DNA of 64,000 bases. It comes from Cordylochernes scorpioides (lineage: Eukaryota > Arthropoda > Arachnida > Pseudoscorpiones > Chernetidae). Location: NCBI GenBank assembly GCA_030710605.1, contig CP092884.1:16597483-16661482 (forward strand), given 5' to 3'. The translations under genes and the position numbers were made by a program. Positions 44,638-57,224 of this stretch are shown piece after piece. The notes under the pieces are model-generated. The model had not been told where the DNA came from and ran no database searches. It worked only from the letters and a program-made list of their open reading frames with translations. Position 1 is the first letter of the stretch, and each line of letters opens with the position of its first letter.

Positions 44638-44954
44638 TTTCCTATGGTAATGAACACAATGCATCGTTATGATACAAAATTGAAGATAGAATCATCTCTC
44701 TCTAGGTACATGAATATAATCCTCTCGCAACTTTAAGTTATATTTTAGCCGGAAAATCAGCCCTTGCCATCTGACCAGTTTAAATACCTGTTTGGTAAAT
44801 TCGACAGATTTAACCTCTCTCGTCGGATGTTTTGAAGTCGAAGCCACCCCTGTACTAAGGAAGGTAATAGCCAGAAACCATAGTATAAAGGTTTGGATTT
44901 GTCTGAGTGTCCCAAAACTGAAGTTGTGGCTCATTCTTTTTTTTTTTTTTTTTG
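44638..44954. other. No gene recognised
   Basis: Unassigned sequence; T-rich tract at its right end belongs to the next SINE. Confidence 0.45.
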
Positions 44955-45257
44955 CTTATACCTAGTACACGTAGTACAGGCCATGATAATCATGGTGGGT
45001 AGAAGAAGACGACTGCTTTTACTGTAAGTGCACCACATGTCTACACATGTGAAAAGCAGTTCGACTTTGCACTTACAAATAAATGTGCCAGAGCCCCGTT
45101 TGGTTACTTGCACTCATTGGTGGAGTTGGACTTTTACAAGAATAGGGGGACATTGGAGCATTTTTTTAAATAAGAAAAAGTGCCCAATGCGGGAATCGAA
45201 CCCGAGTCATAGCAGTTGTAAACCAACGCTTTATACCAGCCTTCCACCGACCCCCCC
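44955..45257 (-). mobile_element. tRNA-derived SINE, copy 5
   Basis: Same orientation as copy 4. The A-rich tail is visible as a 17-T run on the plus strand at 44937-44953. Box B GGTTCGATTCCC is intact; the head shows a few changes (GGTATAAAGCGTTGG). Confidence 0.82.
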
Positions 45258-45309
45258 GGCTCATTCTTTATTACCACTAACAGATATTTTTCTAGAGCGA
45301 TAAACATAA

Positions 45310-45425
45310 TACATTAAGAAAAAGGCATCTCCTTATCGTGCAACTGAAAGTTGCTGATGGCTGGCGCCATCTATCGGAATAAATATCAACTATTCTCGTT
45401 GATTTTTTATTATTCCAGAAATAAT
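45310..45425 (+). repeat. Diverged body of the hammerhead-family repeat
   Basis: AAAAAGGCATCTCCTTATCG, GTTGCTGATGGCTGGCGCC and ATCTATCGGAATAAATATCA match the body next to the ribozyme at 13.2 kb. Shorter scraps of the same lie at 50255 and 53260. No ribozyme here. Confidence 0.5.
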
Positions 45426-47479
45426 ATTATTATTGTTATTAATATTATTATTAATAATTGTTCTGATGCATATATAAAGGGAGATATGCCTATATAAGTA
45501 CATATATATGTACCATATTCCCGATCTAATATATTTTTAACGATTAATTTATATAAAGATATGCATTTCATCTTCTATATAGGACGTTGATATACCTAGC
45601 AGGAAATAGTTATTTGTAGTGTTGAAAAAAATTAATATTCTTTCCAATTTTATTTATATACTTCATAATCAAAATGCGTATAAATAAATATTAGAATTGC
45701 AAAATTATCTAATTGATTATCAAGCCAAATACGCTCTTCAAGAATCATTTTCAGTATGCATCTTAAAGTTCAATAATGTACATTTTTTTAAAACTAATTT
45801 TAATAACTATTCAAAATAAATCATAAAAGTATTATTACACTTATAAAAAGAAAGTTGAAAATATTCGATTGCAATAATACCCCTTTTTAACATTTAAGAT
45901 ATGAAAGAAATTCAATACAAAAAAAATAGAAGAAGAAATAACAAATGTACATCGAAATAAATTGATTTAACGTAAAAATATATATTAAACTCAATGATTT
46001 TATTTAAAATATTTGTTTTACATTTTAAATTAATTTTAAATAGAGAATAACACAGGATTTTCTCAAATTAAATTAAATATCATTAGAACTGTTACTTGTG
46101 AAAGAGCTTAGAATGATATTAATTTAATCTGGCCAGCAGCACAAATTAGAATTGTAATCAAGTGTCACTTCATTAATTATATCTTGTTTATATATATTTC
46201 AGTAACAGACTGACACGGCCAAAATAAAAATGGCGATGTTAATTAGAAATGTTGAGGCGTCTGCAATTTTTATTAAAACCTTATTATTATCAAACATTTC
46301 TATCTATTATTATATTAGCCTAACCTATTCCCTAAATATTTTGATAAATAATTAATTAAAAATAGTATTTTATTATCAATCTAACACTTTGTTACATAAA
46401 TTATTTATTAATTTCCTCTTTCTAAATATAATTATTATAATCAAAACAGAAAAAGAAAAATATATATATAATTTTCTTTCCTACTTTAAAATGTGCATAG
46501 TTTTGAAACATACCCTATTATTATATGTCATTTTTATAATTTATAGTTAAGAATAAATATATAAGTATAATTACAATAGAGTTATATAGAATAATTGGCT
46601 GTTAGCTTAATGTATGTATTATTATTTTAAATTACATTTGTATTGCGTGTCTTATTTCAAAATATTTTAATAATAAAACAAATGTTTAATGAATATTAAC
46701 AAAGCCCACAGTCCACAGGTCTTATGGTGACGAATTTATTTGCTGCCCGCTGAAATAAAATCAATGACATTGAAATATTGACAGATTGATCTGGCGACAT
46801 TGTTCAAGTCGAATATTGAACAATATTTGCATACTGGTTCAAAAACAAGTTTTTTTTTACAGGTTAATTTAGCTTATTATACAAGAATAACATCTCAAAA
46901 TAAATGTTTACTGATATCTTTGAGGTCAAATTCTATTATATTTGCGTTTTTCAAATGTTTTTTGATTGTTTGTTTATTTTTACTTTCGTCTGGTCAATGA
47001 TTTCTGAAAAATTAAAATAAATACAAAGTCGTTTATTCGCAAATATTTTCAGAACGAATCCTATTTAACTACACATTACTTCTACCCTTCACTAAATAAT
47101 TGTTTGATAGAAAAATGTAAATAATTTAAATGTAGAAAATAAAGAATTAAGATGATAAGATAGCAAAAAACGACTACCGTGGATAAGTGTTTTGATTCCT
47201 CGTATTCTCGGAAGCCGTTTTTAATCATTGTTTACATTTCAGAAGATTTTATTTCTCGAAAAGTTCAATATAAGAGTATGTACATTTAGCGCAAGTGTCC
47301 CTAGGGGGACATAGCGTTTTGAATTGAAATAAATAAATAAATTGATACAAGGGATTATTATATCAAATAATACTGAAATTTTAAGATTCAAAATGGGAGT
47401 GAAAGACTCTTTAGTAGCCAATCCTATAATCAGTTCCATTTAGACTGCTTTATTAAGGTATAAGGCTGATTTTCTTATA
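45426..47479. other. 2 kb without a recognised gene
   Basis: Very AT-rich, stop-dense and free of repeats that I can identify. A minor frame at 46800-47000 has no motif. Confidence 0.5.
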
Positions 47480-48010
47480 TAGTTGTTATGTCGGGGAGAC
47501 GGGTAGATCCGTCGCCATCAGAATGGTTGAGCATTCCAGAAACATCTCTAATAAAAACCTAAATTCCCCTATTTACAGTCATTCTATGCAAACCGGTCAT
47601 ACATTCAATCTAACAAATCCATCCATTCTATACAACAATATCAATAATAAGTACCAAAGACTTTTACTAGAGGCATTTGTGTCAATAAAAACAAACAGCA
47701 TCAACAGGCATATAGATATACCAGAACAATACCATATGTTATGTGAATAGCCATAGGTTGCATTTACCTGCCCTTGATTAACACCATTCATAGTGCATAT
47801 GTACTTAGTCCAGATTTATTAGCATTTAATCCCTATAATCTTTTTAGCATATTTGGTTCTTATTTTTATCTTTAAATACTTTTATCTTTTGCAGTTATGT
47901 AAATTTTCTTTTCAGCTTTGTGTATATATGGATCCTCAGCGCGTTTATTACTCTTACCTGATGAAGGACGATATGTCCGAAAGCTTGTATGCATGCTAAT
48001 AAAAAGAAGC
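47480..48010 (+). mobile_element. Penelope-like element 3' part, second family
   Basis: The frame ending at 47750 encodes YVGETGRSVAIRMVEHSRNI and RLLLEAFVSIKTNSINRHID, the second half of a GIY-YIG endonuclease. It is related to the element at 16 kb but clearly diverged. A ~200-bp tail follows and ends in the hammerhead-like block at 47950-48000. The reverse transcriptase and the GIY half are absent (5'-truncated). Confidence 0.8.
47952..48000 (+). ncRNA. Hammerhead-like motif at a Penelope end
   Basis: CTGATGA (47958-47964) is followed by A, GGAC-GATAT-GTCC (stem II) and GAAA. GC..GC with U97 and A98 can make a 3-bp stem III and a UA cleavage site (after A98). Stem I is weak: only about three A-U pairs next to a C-A mismatch. 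The core is the best among the Penelope-type ends in the window. Confidence 0.45.
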
Positions 48011-48420
48011 TCCTCTTCCCACTTTGTAAACTCGTTATTAACCTTCAGTGAAGAGCAGTTCTACTTAATAGTATCTGAGCGTTTAAGAAAACTATGTTCA
48101 TGATATCCTTATATGGATATAAAATTGTATTTATTCTCAAGTTAATTATCAAAATTCAGAACATACACAATTATTTGAATTTTGATCATTAAAAATAAAT
48201 AGCTCTTTATTAGGTACATACACATTCGGGTAAAGAATATACTGAGAAAAGGTCTTGAAATTCCCCGGGTCAATAACATAGTAAGCATCTAAATGAAGAC
48301 CAGCATTGTTGCATAAAGGATTAAATATATTTACTTGTAAATGCTGATGCTATGAGGCGCAAAGCTCATCTATATAAACTAAACACGTTGTAGAGATAAT
48401 TACCTAATATATATGTAATA
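48011..48420. other. No gene recognised
   Basis: No coding signal or shared repeat seen. Confidence 0.5.
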
Positions 48421-48960
48421 TTGTTGCAAATGTGATCCTGCCGACGTATGGATAAGCTGGTAGTCGTGTACGTGAGGCGAGTGTTGATGTTCTTCCCACA
48501 CGCGGACAACAAGAAGCAGAGGCAGGGCTAGATGTTAGCACCAAGAGTGATCGGGGACAGCCCACGGGACAGAGGTAGAGGCCATGACACAAACTTGGAT
48601 GCCTATCACCGAGACATGGAGTGCGAGAGTGTGAGAGAGACAAAAGCGGCCTGTCGATCGACAAACTCTAGAACATACTGCTGATGACCTCTTTGCTAAA
48701 ACCTGTCCTGTTTACATGGGTCGTCTATAAAATGACCCTGAGGGCCCCACATGGGCTGGGCGTTGCCTTTTTCCTCCCCTCTGGCCCTGGCACCAGCTGA
48801 CCGCTCTCTCTTTGGATCTTTATTTTGACGTCACCATTTTTTAGTTTGAATACAAATAGGGGGTTATAATACAAATAGTTTATATACAAAATATGGGGTG
48901 GTAGTAAATAGTAGGTGTACATTTTAATAGAAGGGTAGGATCTTATAAGGTATCGGCTCT
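48421..48960 (+). repeat. GC-richer block, possibly an LTR
   Basis: Starts TGTTGCAAATGTG, has a TATA-like CTATAAAATGACC near 48725 and is much GC-richer than its flanks. The start resembles LTRs beginning TGTnGC. I find no matching second copy or clear end, so this is only a suggestion. Confidence 0.25.
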
Positions 48961-49834
48961 AACTAATTGGAAGATATGTGACATATACTAAAAGTGTCAT
49001 TATTATACAGTTTAAAATATACTATATATATATATATAAGCTCACAAGAGCTCACAATAAATATATTGATCCAAAATATGCCCTTATTTTAATTATCAAA
49101 ATGGATTGCTCTATATTTAACCTACGCATATATATATGTTGTAATATATTTCAATATATACTTATATCCCCATATGTAATATAGATATTATGTAACAGCC
49201 AAAACTTTAGACACAATTCACAATTGCCGAAAATTAATTCTTACATATTTTATAGAGGTCAATTATATTTATAAATTCTTGCATATAAAATAAATTCTGA
49301 GAACCTAATATAAACTATGTTTACAAATAGTAATATATCAAAAGGTAAAAATAGATAGGCGCATCTATTAATAATAAATAATAAAAATAATCTCAAAGTT
49401 CGATCTTATATTCAATAGGTAAAAATAATAATAATACGTGTTATTTTATACGATATTTTCAATAGTGGATCTACAAGATTCCTACATTGTAGATATTTAA
49501 TGTAGTAAAGGATTCGCTATATTGACGTCGATTCCGCCAGTAATGGCTGTATAAAACTGATATGGTTTCACCAATAAAGGACCATTAGGGTTGATTTTTC
49601 CTTGGTCATTTATGGCCATATTCTTTCCAGATTTACACAGATGATCAGCATCCTTCAAATATCTTTTTATTATAATCTCTAACCTCCTCTTTGTTTTATA
49701 TTATTTAGAATATATCTATTGGAAATATTTTTATCGTCTGTTTTTAATATTTTAGAATCCCTTTTAGATCTTGTAGCATCAATATTTTATAGTGGATTAT
49801 TTATCGTTAAATATTTAATATATATATATCATTA
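48961..49834. other. No gene recognised
   Basis: AT-rich with a short TA microsatellite near 49024. Confidence 0.5.
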
Positions 49835-50185
49835 ACGCGCCATTTATATGAGATATTTGAAACTATTTATCGCGTTTTTATTTTTTATTTTGTGAATAAA
49901 ATAATTCTCTACTGTACATAATAATATAAAAAATATTTGAATGGCTTTGCTTATCAATGGTAAACCCTTCATGCAGTTTCGTCAGCTTAATTAGATATTC
50001 AGATCTTTAATCTTATATAAATTGCACTTAGATTAATTCTTGGCCGAGGAGTTTGATGATATATTTTCAATTGTTTTTCCATCGTTTAGGGGCAATGGAA
50101 TTTTATTTTATCTTAAAGAAAAGTAAATAGCCCTGGCTAGTTTAATTTTTTATCTATAGAGGGCGCGCTAATGCATTATGCTTAT
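49835..50185. mobile_element. Foldback element, diverged copy
   Basis: Left arm AACGCGCCATTTATAT and TTCTCTACTGTACATAATA; core words TGGCTTTGCTTATCAATGG and AACCCTTCATGCAGTTTCG; right end GAGGGCGCGCTAATGCAT. The core is clearly homologous but degraded. Confidence 0.55.
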
Positions 50186-50488
50186 AGACATATTTCGTTT
50201 TTTTTTTTCAAAAAATAGGTGAACGTTATTCCTTATGAAAGAAAAAAAGAGGCATCTTCTTATTGTGTAACTTAGATTACAAGAAAATAGACTCTAATGG
50301 AAAGAAGATAAGTCTTTGTTTACTATGTTATGTTTCTTTTATTTTGTTGCCTCTCTTTTAAATCAATAAAGACAATGTTTGAATATTCTACTTGGAATCA
50401 GTATCTCTCTCTCTTTAAAGCAAAGTCAACACTTGTAGTATTCTCTTTTAGGACTTAATTCTGAATAGATTTAACAATGATTGCCACG
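50186..50488. other. No gene recognised
   Basis: Short AT-rich stretch with the word GAGGCATCTTCTTATTGTG from the hammerhead-family body. Confidence 0.4.
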
Positions 50489-52030
50489 ACTAAAATTAAT
50501 TTACAAAGTCAAAAGGTGAAGCCTGAATAAAAAATAAGCGTTTTTCTCTTTTGTTCAGAACAAACTAAAAAGTAACTATCATACTAACATTTTTGGATGT
50601 TCATATTAACATCCTCAACATAATTATAACTCATTGCGTGCGCATCTGCGGTCTGTTTCTGAATGAAATCTTTCAATTCGATCTTCCCAAATCTTCCATA
50701 ACGAAAGGTTCTTTATTTATTTTTTACGTTCATTCTTTTGGAAATTGCTTCATAACAATTTAAGTACTATTATGATTTTAACCCTTTTCAAGTGTTTAAA
50801 AATTTATTACTAATGTAAGCTATAAATACTCCCACTATACGCATGTACATTTCTAGTTAAATAGACATCCTTTCAAAATAATCCTGCAGAAGAGCGATTC
50901 GTGCTAGAAAACTTGTATTTTTATATCTAATAGTAATTGTCAAGGTAGAACGTTCCAAGTACAACGTGATACAGACCATGAAATCCATGGTGGTTAGTTA
51001 GCGCCTGATTTTACTCTAAATGCACTACATATCAACACATGCCTGCCCTTTTACAACTTAACAAAATAAACAAGCAATCCAGGGTAAGGTTACTACAACT
51101 ATTTCTTTTATATCTCTAGCCTTAAGGTCATCATGCCCTTTAACAGGAGAACTAGAAGTTTGACTTCCAGTTAACTATACTCGCCGAAATATTTAGATTT
51201 TTTCCGGCGTGTAGAGTTAGCTGGAAGTCATACTTCTAGTTTTTCTGTTGAAAAGCCATATTAGCCACAAGGCTATAGAAATGAAAAATTGTTAAAGACA
51301 TTTGTCTTGTGGATTATGTTAAATTGAAAAACATGTGGAAAAACATTACCCTGGATTGCTTGTTTATTTTGTTAAGTTGTAAAAGGGCAGGCATGTGTTG
51401 ATATGTAGTGCATTTAGAGTAAAATCAGGCGCTAACTAACCACCATGGATTTCATGGTCTGTATTACGTTGTACTTGGAACGTTCTACCTTGAAAATTAC
51501 TATTAGATATAAAAATACAAGTTTTCTAGCACGAATCGCTCTTCTGCAGGATTATTTTGAAAGAATGTCGACTTAACTAGGAATGTACATGCGTATAGTT
51601 GGAGTATTTATAGCTTACATTAGTAATAAATTTTTAAACACTTGAAAAGGGTTAAAATCATAATCGTACTTAAATTGTTATGAAGAAATTTTCAAAAGAA
51701 TGAACGTAAAAAGAAAAATAAAGAACCTTTCGTTATGGAAGATTAGGGAAGATCGAATTGAAAGATTCCATTCAGAAACAGACCGCAGATGCGCACGCAA
51801 TGAGTTAAAATTATGTTGAGGATGTTAATATAAACATCCAAAAAGGTTAGTATGATAGTTACTTTTTAGTTTGTTCTGAACAACATAAGTTAAAATTATG
51901 TTGAGGATGTTAATATAAACATCCAAAAAGGTTAGTATGATAGTTACTTTTTAGTTTGTTTTGAACAAAAGAGAAAAACGCTTATTTTTGATTCAGGCTT
52001 CACCTTTTGACTTTGTAAATTAATTTTAGT
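50489..52030. repeat. 1.5-kb palindrome with ~600-bp arms
   Basis: Arms 50489-51091 and 51342-52030 are inverted copies of high identity. The right arm is longer because an 85-bp segment is duplicated in tandem (51804-51888 and 51889-51968). Each arm holds a Penelope-type end block (CTGCAGAAGAG..CTAGAAAACTTG; 50884-50918 and 51515-51549) and a very old SINE-tail-like segment (CATGAAATCCATGGTGG). The 250-bp loop contains a smaller inverted repeat around GGAAGTC/GACTTCC. No protein is encoded. Confidence 0.8.
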
Positions 52031-52294
52031 ATGCCAGAGATGTTTGGTTACTTGTAACAAAATATGGTTGACATCTGCATGGAACAGGGTTTATTGAAGC
52101 AATTCATCTTTAGAAAAAAAAATGCGGGATTCGATCCTGGGTTGACTGTCGAAAGTCGAATTTACATAAGTTTTTCTAGATGATGCATTTTTTTTGTAGT
52201 CAGTGTAGAAAAAATGCAGAAATATAACTGTATAGTATTGAAAATAGATATTGTTTCTCTCTTTTAAAAAAAGTCAATTCATAAAATTTTATTA
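52031..52294. other. No gene recognised
   Basis: Short AT-rich bridge; the GGGATTCGATCCTGGGT word near 52125 is reminiscent of a SINE head but is not enough to call. Confidence 0.4.
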
Positions 52295-52540
52295 TGAAGC
52301 ATTAGCGCGCCATCTGTAATGAAAATTCGAAACTATTTTAGACGTGTATGATTCTTTCAAAAATTAAACGATTTCTACTGCCCTTACTACAATGGAAAAA
52401 ATAATGGAGTGGCCTGCCTTATTAGTGGTGAACCCTCCCATTAATATTCCCATTGCAGTAAGGGCAGTATAAATTGTTTTATTTTCTCTCAAAAGAATAA
52501 TACGCGTCTATAATAGTTTCAAATTTTATAACAATCCTAA
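52295..52540. mobile_element. Foldback element, core-deleted copy
   Basis: Left arm AGCGCGCCATCTGTAATG, AACTATTTTAGACGTGTATG and CTACTGCCCTTACTACAATG; a short core with GTGGTGAACCCTCCCA; right arm CATTGCAGTAAGGGCAG and ATACGCGTCTATAATAGTTT. Confidence 0.7.
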
Positions 52541-53344
52541 CGCGAATCCATATTTTAGTGAAGCCATATGCTCATTTCTGAAAAAGAGCTCAGCCTCACA
52601 ATATCAATATATTCCATTAAAAAATCTAATATATTTTCTGTAGAATCCTAAATGTATTAAATTGAATAAAATTAATTATACCACACCAATTTATTCTAAT
52701 ACTTCACTTTGAATATGAAAATATTATTTTTTATATTTTAAATATATATATAAATTAGATTTTTTTTCAATATGATAAAATACCTGACACATTTTAAATA
52801 AATACTGTGTAAAAAATACCAAAACATGTTTAAACATACAAATGTTTAATTTAATATGAATATAATAAACAGAAAAATACATTTTAGGAGATGAGTGGAG
52901 CTATCAATTTTAAATTAAATTACATTTTGTGTTTTCGTCTGCATGCTATATTTCCTTACTATAAAGAATGCAAGCTTTTAAAAATGAGTAGGCGTGTTTT
53001 TATTATATTTTAATACACATATATGAAAAAGTCATTTTCAATTACTGTGATTTCTTTTGAAACATAATATAAAATATATATTTCGTTTTTTTTTTATTAA
53101 ATAATTATTATTTTTTGAATTTATATACTTTTACTTGAGTCTTGCATTTTGGAAACAACCTGATTACTACGACAATATCCGTTTTTTTAATATTTATGCT
53201 TTATATAGGTGTGTGTGTGTCTTGACAAAGAATCTAATCTCTATTATTAAGTCAGATGCATCTTCTTATCGTGAAAATATACGATGCTGATAGCTTGTAC
53301 CTCTATCGGAACTTTCTCAAACAAACTATACTGAAATTGAAATA
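52541..53344. other. No gene recognised
   Basis: AT-rich; a fragment of the hammerhead-family body (CATCTTCTTATCGTG) at 53260-53290. Confidence 0.45.
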
Positions 53345-54299
53345 CAAAGAGTAAACCATTTAAAAATTGTTTTAGTGCTTTATTTAAAATAATTTACAAA
53401 TGCTCGTATGTCTTTGTGATTCCTTTGTGCAAGCGTTGGACGTTTAGAAACAGCCCTGCATAGGAAGTTTCCAAGAAATAAGGATTCGTCTTTGAATATT
53501 TTTATCAAGACCAACCCAACAGTCCTTAACGACCTTCCAGAAACCATTTATCGTCTTCAGTTATCTAAATCTAAGAACAGATTTCAGCAAGTTAAAAAAA
53601 AAACACAAAAAATATAGGACCAAGTCTGGGGATTTGGCAGGGATGAGCTTGAAAGGAACGTACAAAATGCTAGTTTAATTCCAATTTCATATAGGTATTG
53701 ACATGTTGAAAGTGAAGTGACTCGAGGATTTATCTTAGTGTAGCCACACGGATCTTGAGTCATTTGAATACAAAAATGGGACCCCATTGTTGAATGACTT
53801 GAAGACAAGTTTTTGGTAGATATGCGAATATCTCTTGATATTTGGGTTCATCTTCTTCATAGGAAGCTTCCCATTGTAGCAGAAACCTGCAACGATCATG
53901 AAGCCCTTTTAGAAACATACCTTGCATTGCTTGACCCAGTTCTGAAAGTTACTTATTTGAAATCAGCGTAGTAAATGGCACGGATTTGGTTGCTATCATT
54001 GAGGTGAACACATGTTTCGTCCAGTGTAACAAGATTCTTTCATTTTTTAACTTGCCAGGTACTTTTCATAATTTCAATACTAAGGTAAACGAGTATTTCT
54101 CCTCATAAAGTCTGAAAACGTAACCTTTTACAAAATCACATAATATTTTAGGCGTTTTGAATATTCAAAAATATTTTTTGTCATGAATATGAATCAATGC
54201 TTGTTCTATAGAATAAATAAAATTCAACTGGAATCTCTCCCTTCTATTGCGAGATACGGGGTTGAGAAATCTATCTTTTAAATATTGGAGCACCCTCTG
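53345..54299 (-). pseudogene. Decayed mariner-type transposon
   Basis: Flanked by TA; the right end CAGAGGGTGCTCC (minus strand) resembles the ends of the mariner at 38576, and the left end is CAAAGAGTAAACCATTTAAA. The minus strand still shows TLDETCVHLNDSNQIRAIYY, WVKQC.., a KSPD-like block and NGFWKVVKDCW, interrupted by many stops and frameshifts. It is the same broad transposase branch as the 38.6-kb copy but an older, different member. Confidence 0.7.
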
Positions 54300-54301
54300 T
54301 A

Positions 54302-54480
54302 TTTTGACGCGAATCCGTTTTTCAATAAACAATTTCTACCGCCATGACTACAATGATAAAAATAATAGGAGGTTATCATTGCAGTAAGGGTGGTAGAAAA
54401 TTGTTTTATTCAAAAAGAATCATACGCGTAATAAATAGTTCAGATTTCCAATTACAGATGGCGCGATAATGCATCTTGTA
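54302..54480. mobile_element. Foldback element next to the mariner
   Basis: GACGCGAATCCG, TTTCTACCGCCATGACTAC and the inverted CATTGCAGTAAGGGTGGTAG, ending ACAGATGGCGCGATAATGCAT. The core is deleted to a few bases. It begins right after the mariner target TA. Confidence 0.65.
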
Positions 54481-54648
54481 ACTAAACTGATATTTGCCAT
54501 TCATTATATTGGATATAATCATTGAATATTTCATAAAAAATGTCTAATAAGAAATTAAAACAATTTTATTTCTTTTATATAACGAACAAGAAAATGTTCG
54601 ATAAATGCGTCTTTTCTGAAATTTCATAATAAATATATATGAAACTTC

Positions 54649-55215
54649 AAATGAGCAGCTAGAATTGATGCCAGCATCCATATAAAGGCAGGTAGCCTGC
54701 TAAAGCCGCGTAGGGAGTGCGGACTAAATGAGCAGCTAGAATTGATGCCAGCATCCATATAAAGGCAGATAATCTGCTAAAGCCGCGAAGGGAGTGCGGA
54801 CTAAATGAGCAGCTAGAATAGAAACCAACGTCATGTAAAGGCAGATAAGCTGCTATAGCCACAAAGGAAGGGCGGGCTAAATGATAAGCTATAATAGCAA
54901 GTCAACGTCTATGTATGAGGAAAAATAATCTGCTATAGCCGCGGTGAATACGGACAAAATGAGGCGCTAGAGTAGAAAACCAACGTCATGTAAAAGCAGA
55001 TAAACTGCCATAGCTGCGAAGGGAGTGAAGGCTAAATTATCAGCTAGAATAGTAAACCAACATCTATATAAAGGCAGATAACTTGCTATAGCCGCGAATG
55101 GAGTACGGACTAAATGAGCAGCTATAATAGAAAGCCAATGTCAATGTAAAGGCAAATAACCTGCTATAACCGCGGTGAGCTAAATGAACAGCTAGAAGAG
55201 AAAACCAACCGAGGA
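54649..55215 (+). repeat. 77-bp satellite
   Basis: Seven to eight tandem units spaced 76-78 bp (starts near 54649, 54726, 54803, 54879, 54957, 55034, 55112, 55182). A unit has AAATGAGCAGCTAGAAT, CCAACGTC, ATAAAGGCAGATAA, CTGCTATAGCCGCGAAGGGA. The first two or three are nearly identical, and later ones diverge. Confidence 0.88.
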
Positions 55216-56405
55216 AATGCATTATAAAAGACAATAATCCCAAGTCCTCCAGAACGGCTCAGAAAGGCGTTATAATCCAAGGAGTCCGATATCGAACATA
55301 TTGGCTATTGATTCCGCAGCCAATACAATAGCACGCATCGAAAGAAACAATGCCCAAATATTTATATACACTAGTGTTCAACAGTATTATTCCCATTATG
55401 TTCACAGCTAATATTATTTATATTTTAATGTATAGAGCTCTAGCTTCAATTTAGCATATGACTCTCTAAAAATGTTTTAAAAATTGTAAAAGATATAACA
55501 ATAGTAACAATGATTTTATTCGAATATTGACTTATGTTCGCATCCTTTATTTAGTACATATTCAATAATTAAATTTTTGAAAATAATTAGTGATGCATTT
55601 AATCTAATCGTTAGAACTCATTATCGTATGAAACAATATTTATTTATTTAATTTAAATGTTTTGATCATTATCTAAGGAATATTTAAATGCTTTAAACAG
55701 TCATATCTACTATAATGTGTATTTTGATATCAATATGGCGTCCATTTTATTCGACTTCATATTAATTTCTATTACAACAATAATAACAATAACCAAAAGC
55801 CTTATTAAGACCTTTTAGTCTTATATAGATTCTCCAAGCAGAAATATAGGATACATGAAGGAAAAACAGTAATCGAACTTAATATGATATTTATATACAG
55901 GAAAAATTATATAAAGATAATCAATCTAATAATTAGATTAATCCGGGCAAATTGGAGGTAAAGAAATTTACTATACATGGATTTACCATAGATTCTCTGC
56001 AAATGAAGATAAAAAGTAAAAGCTAATTACATTCAATATTTAGAAAATGAAATTTGATTATCTGCTATTACAGGACCCTTTTCATCCAATCATCTTGCAA
56101 TGTTTTATTATCAAATTTATTTGTTTCATTGAGCAACGAAAAATTATTTTAAATAAATAAACATCAATTCGAATGTATGAAATATTCTTTCTGTTACCAT
56201 TAAAATATTTTATATGTATCATTGTATGCATACATTATAAAAGTTAATGAAACAATCTAAAGGTGTCAATTATGTGTTATTTTAATATTATCTTAATTAT
56301 TTTATGATTTGAAGCTTGATCTACTTATTCTCTAATTGTGAATTTCAGTGCTGTATAAAAATACTATTTTATTTTACATTGAGAAACATTAGAAAATAAA
56401 AAGAG
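55216..56405. other. No gene recognised
   Basis: AT-rich after a short unassigned GC-richer piece at 55216-55350. Confidence 0.5.
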
Positions 56406-56696
56406 AGTCGGTGAAAAGTTGGTCTGAACCGTTGGTTTTCGACCGCTACTACCCGGGATCGAATTCCGCTTTGGTTACTTTTTTCTAATTAAAAAATGCT
56501 CAAATGGCCCCCGATTCTTGCAGGTCCAACCCCACCAGCGAGTGAAAGTAACCAAATGGGGCTCTGGCACATTTGTAAGTGTAAAGTCGAACTGCTTTCC
56601 ACATGTGTAGACATGTGGTCCACTTACAGTAAAAGCAGTCGCCAACTACTACCCACATGATTATCATGGCCTGTACCACGTGTACTAGGGATAAGT
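56406..56696 (+). mobile_element. tRNA-derived SINE, copy 6
   Basis: AGTCGGTGAAAAGTTGGTCT head, box B changed to GGGATCGAATTCC, body CCAACCCCACCAGCGAGTG, tail CATGATTATCATGGCCTG and GTACTAGGGATAAG, then an A-rich tail. Confidence 0.8.
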
Positions 56697-57224
56697 AAAA
56701 AAATATATAATAGAGAGGCATATTCATGGTAAATATGATTCCTTATTTCTAATAGAGAGGCATATATTGGAAGGAATAAATGCTTTATTTGCCATAAACA
56801 TTCATTCATTTTATTATATGCCTTTTTATTATCTAATGATTTAAATATGGATTGCTCTATTTTCATTGAGTGACATATAACCAGGTTTAAATCTTTATTA
56901 AAACTTTTCCTTGTTTTTTCAACGGACTAATGTGCTTATATATATAAATGAACATAAAGAGTTTGATGAACAAGTGAGAAACACATACTTTCCTAATATT
57001 CTCTGTAATTTTATACAATTTTATATAAACAATATATTCTACAATTATTGAATTTAGCATTTGAAAAAGATTTAGGAAACTTGTTTAATCTGTGATGAAA
57101 TTTCTTGTGATTATTCATTAATTTGAACCTGCAGATCGCTGCAAGCATTATCGATTGAATCTGCATATATAGTCTCCATTTGAATTTTATTCTTCATATA
57201 ATAGTGTTTATCGTCACTAAAGGT
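56697..57224. other. No gene recognised
   Basis: AT-rich; a ~20-bp word, AATAGAGAGGCATAT, is repeated at 56710 and 56752. Confidence 0.5.
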
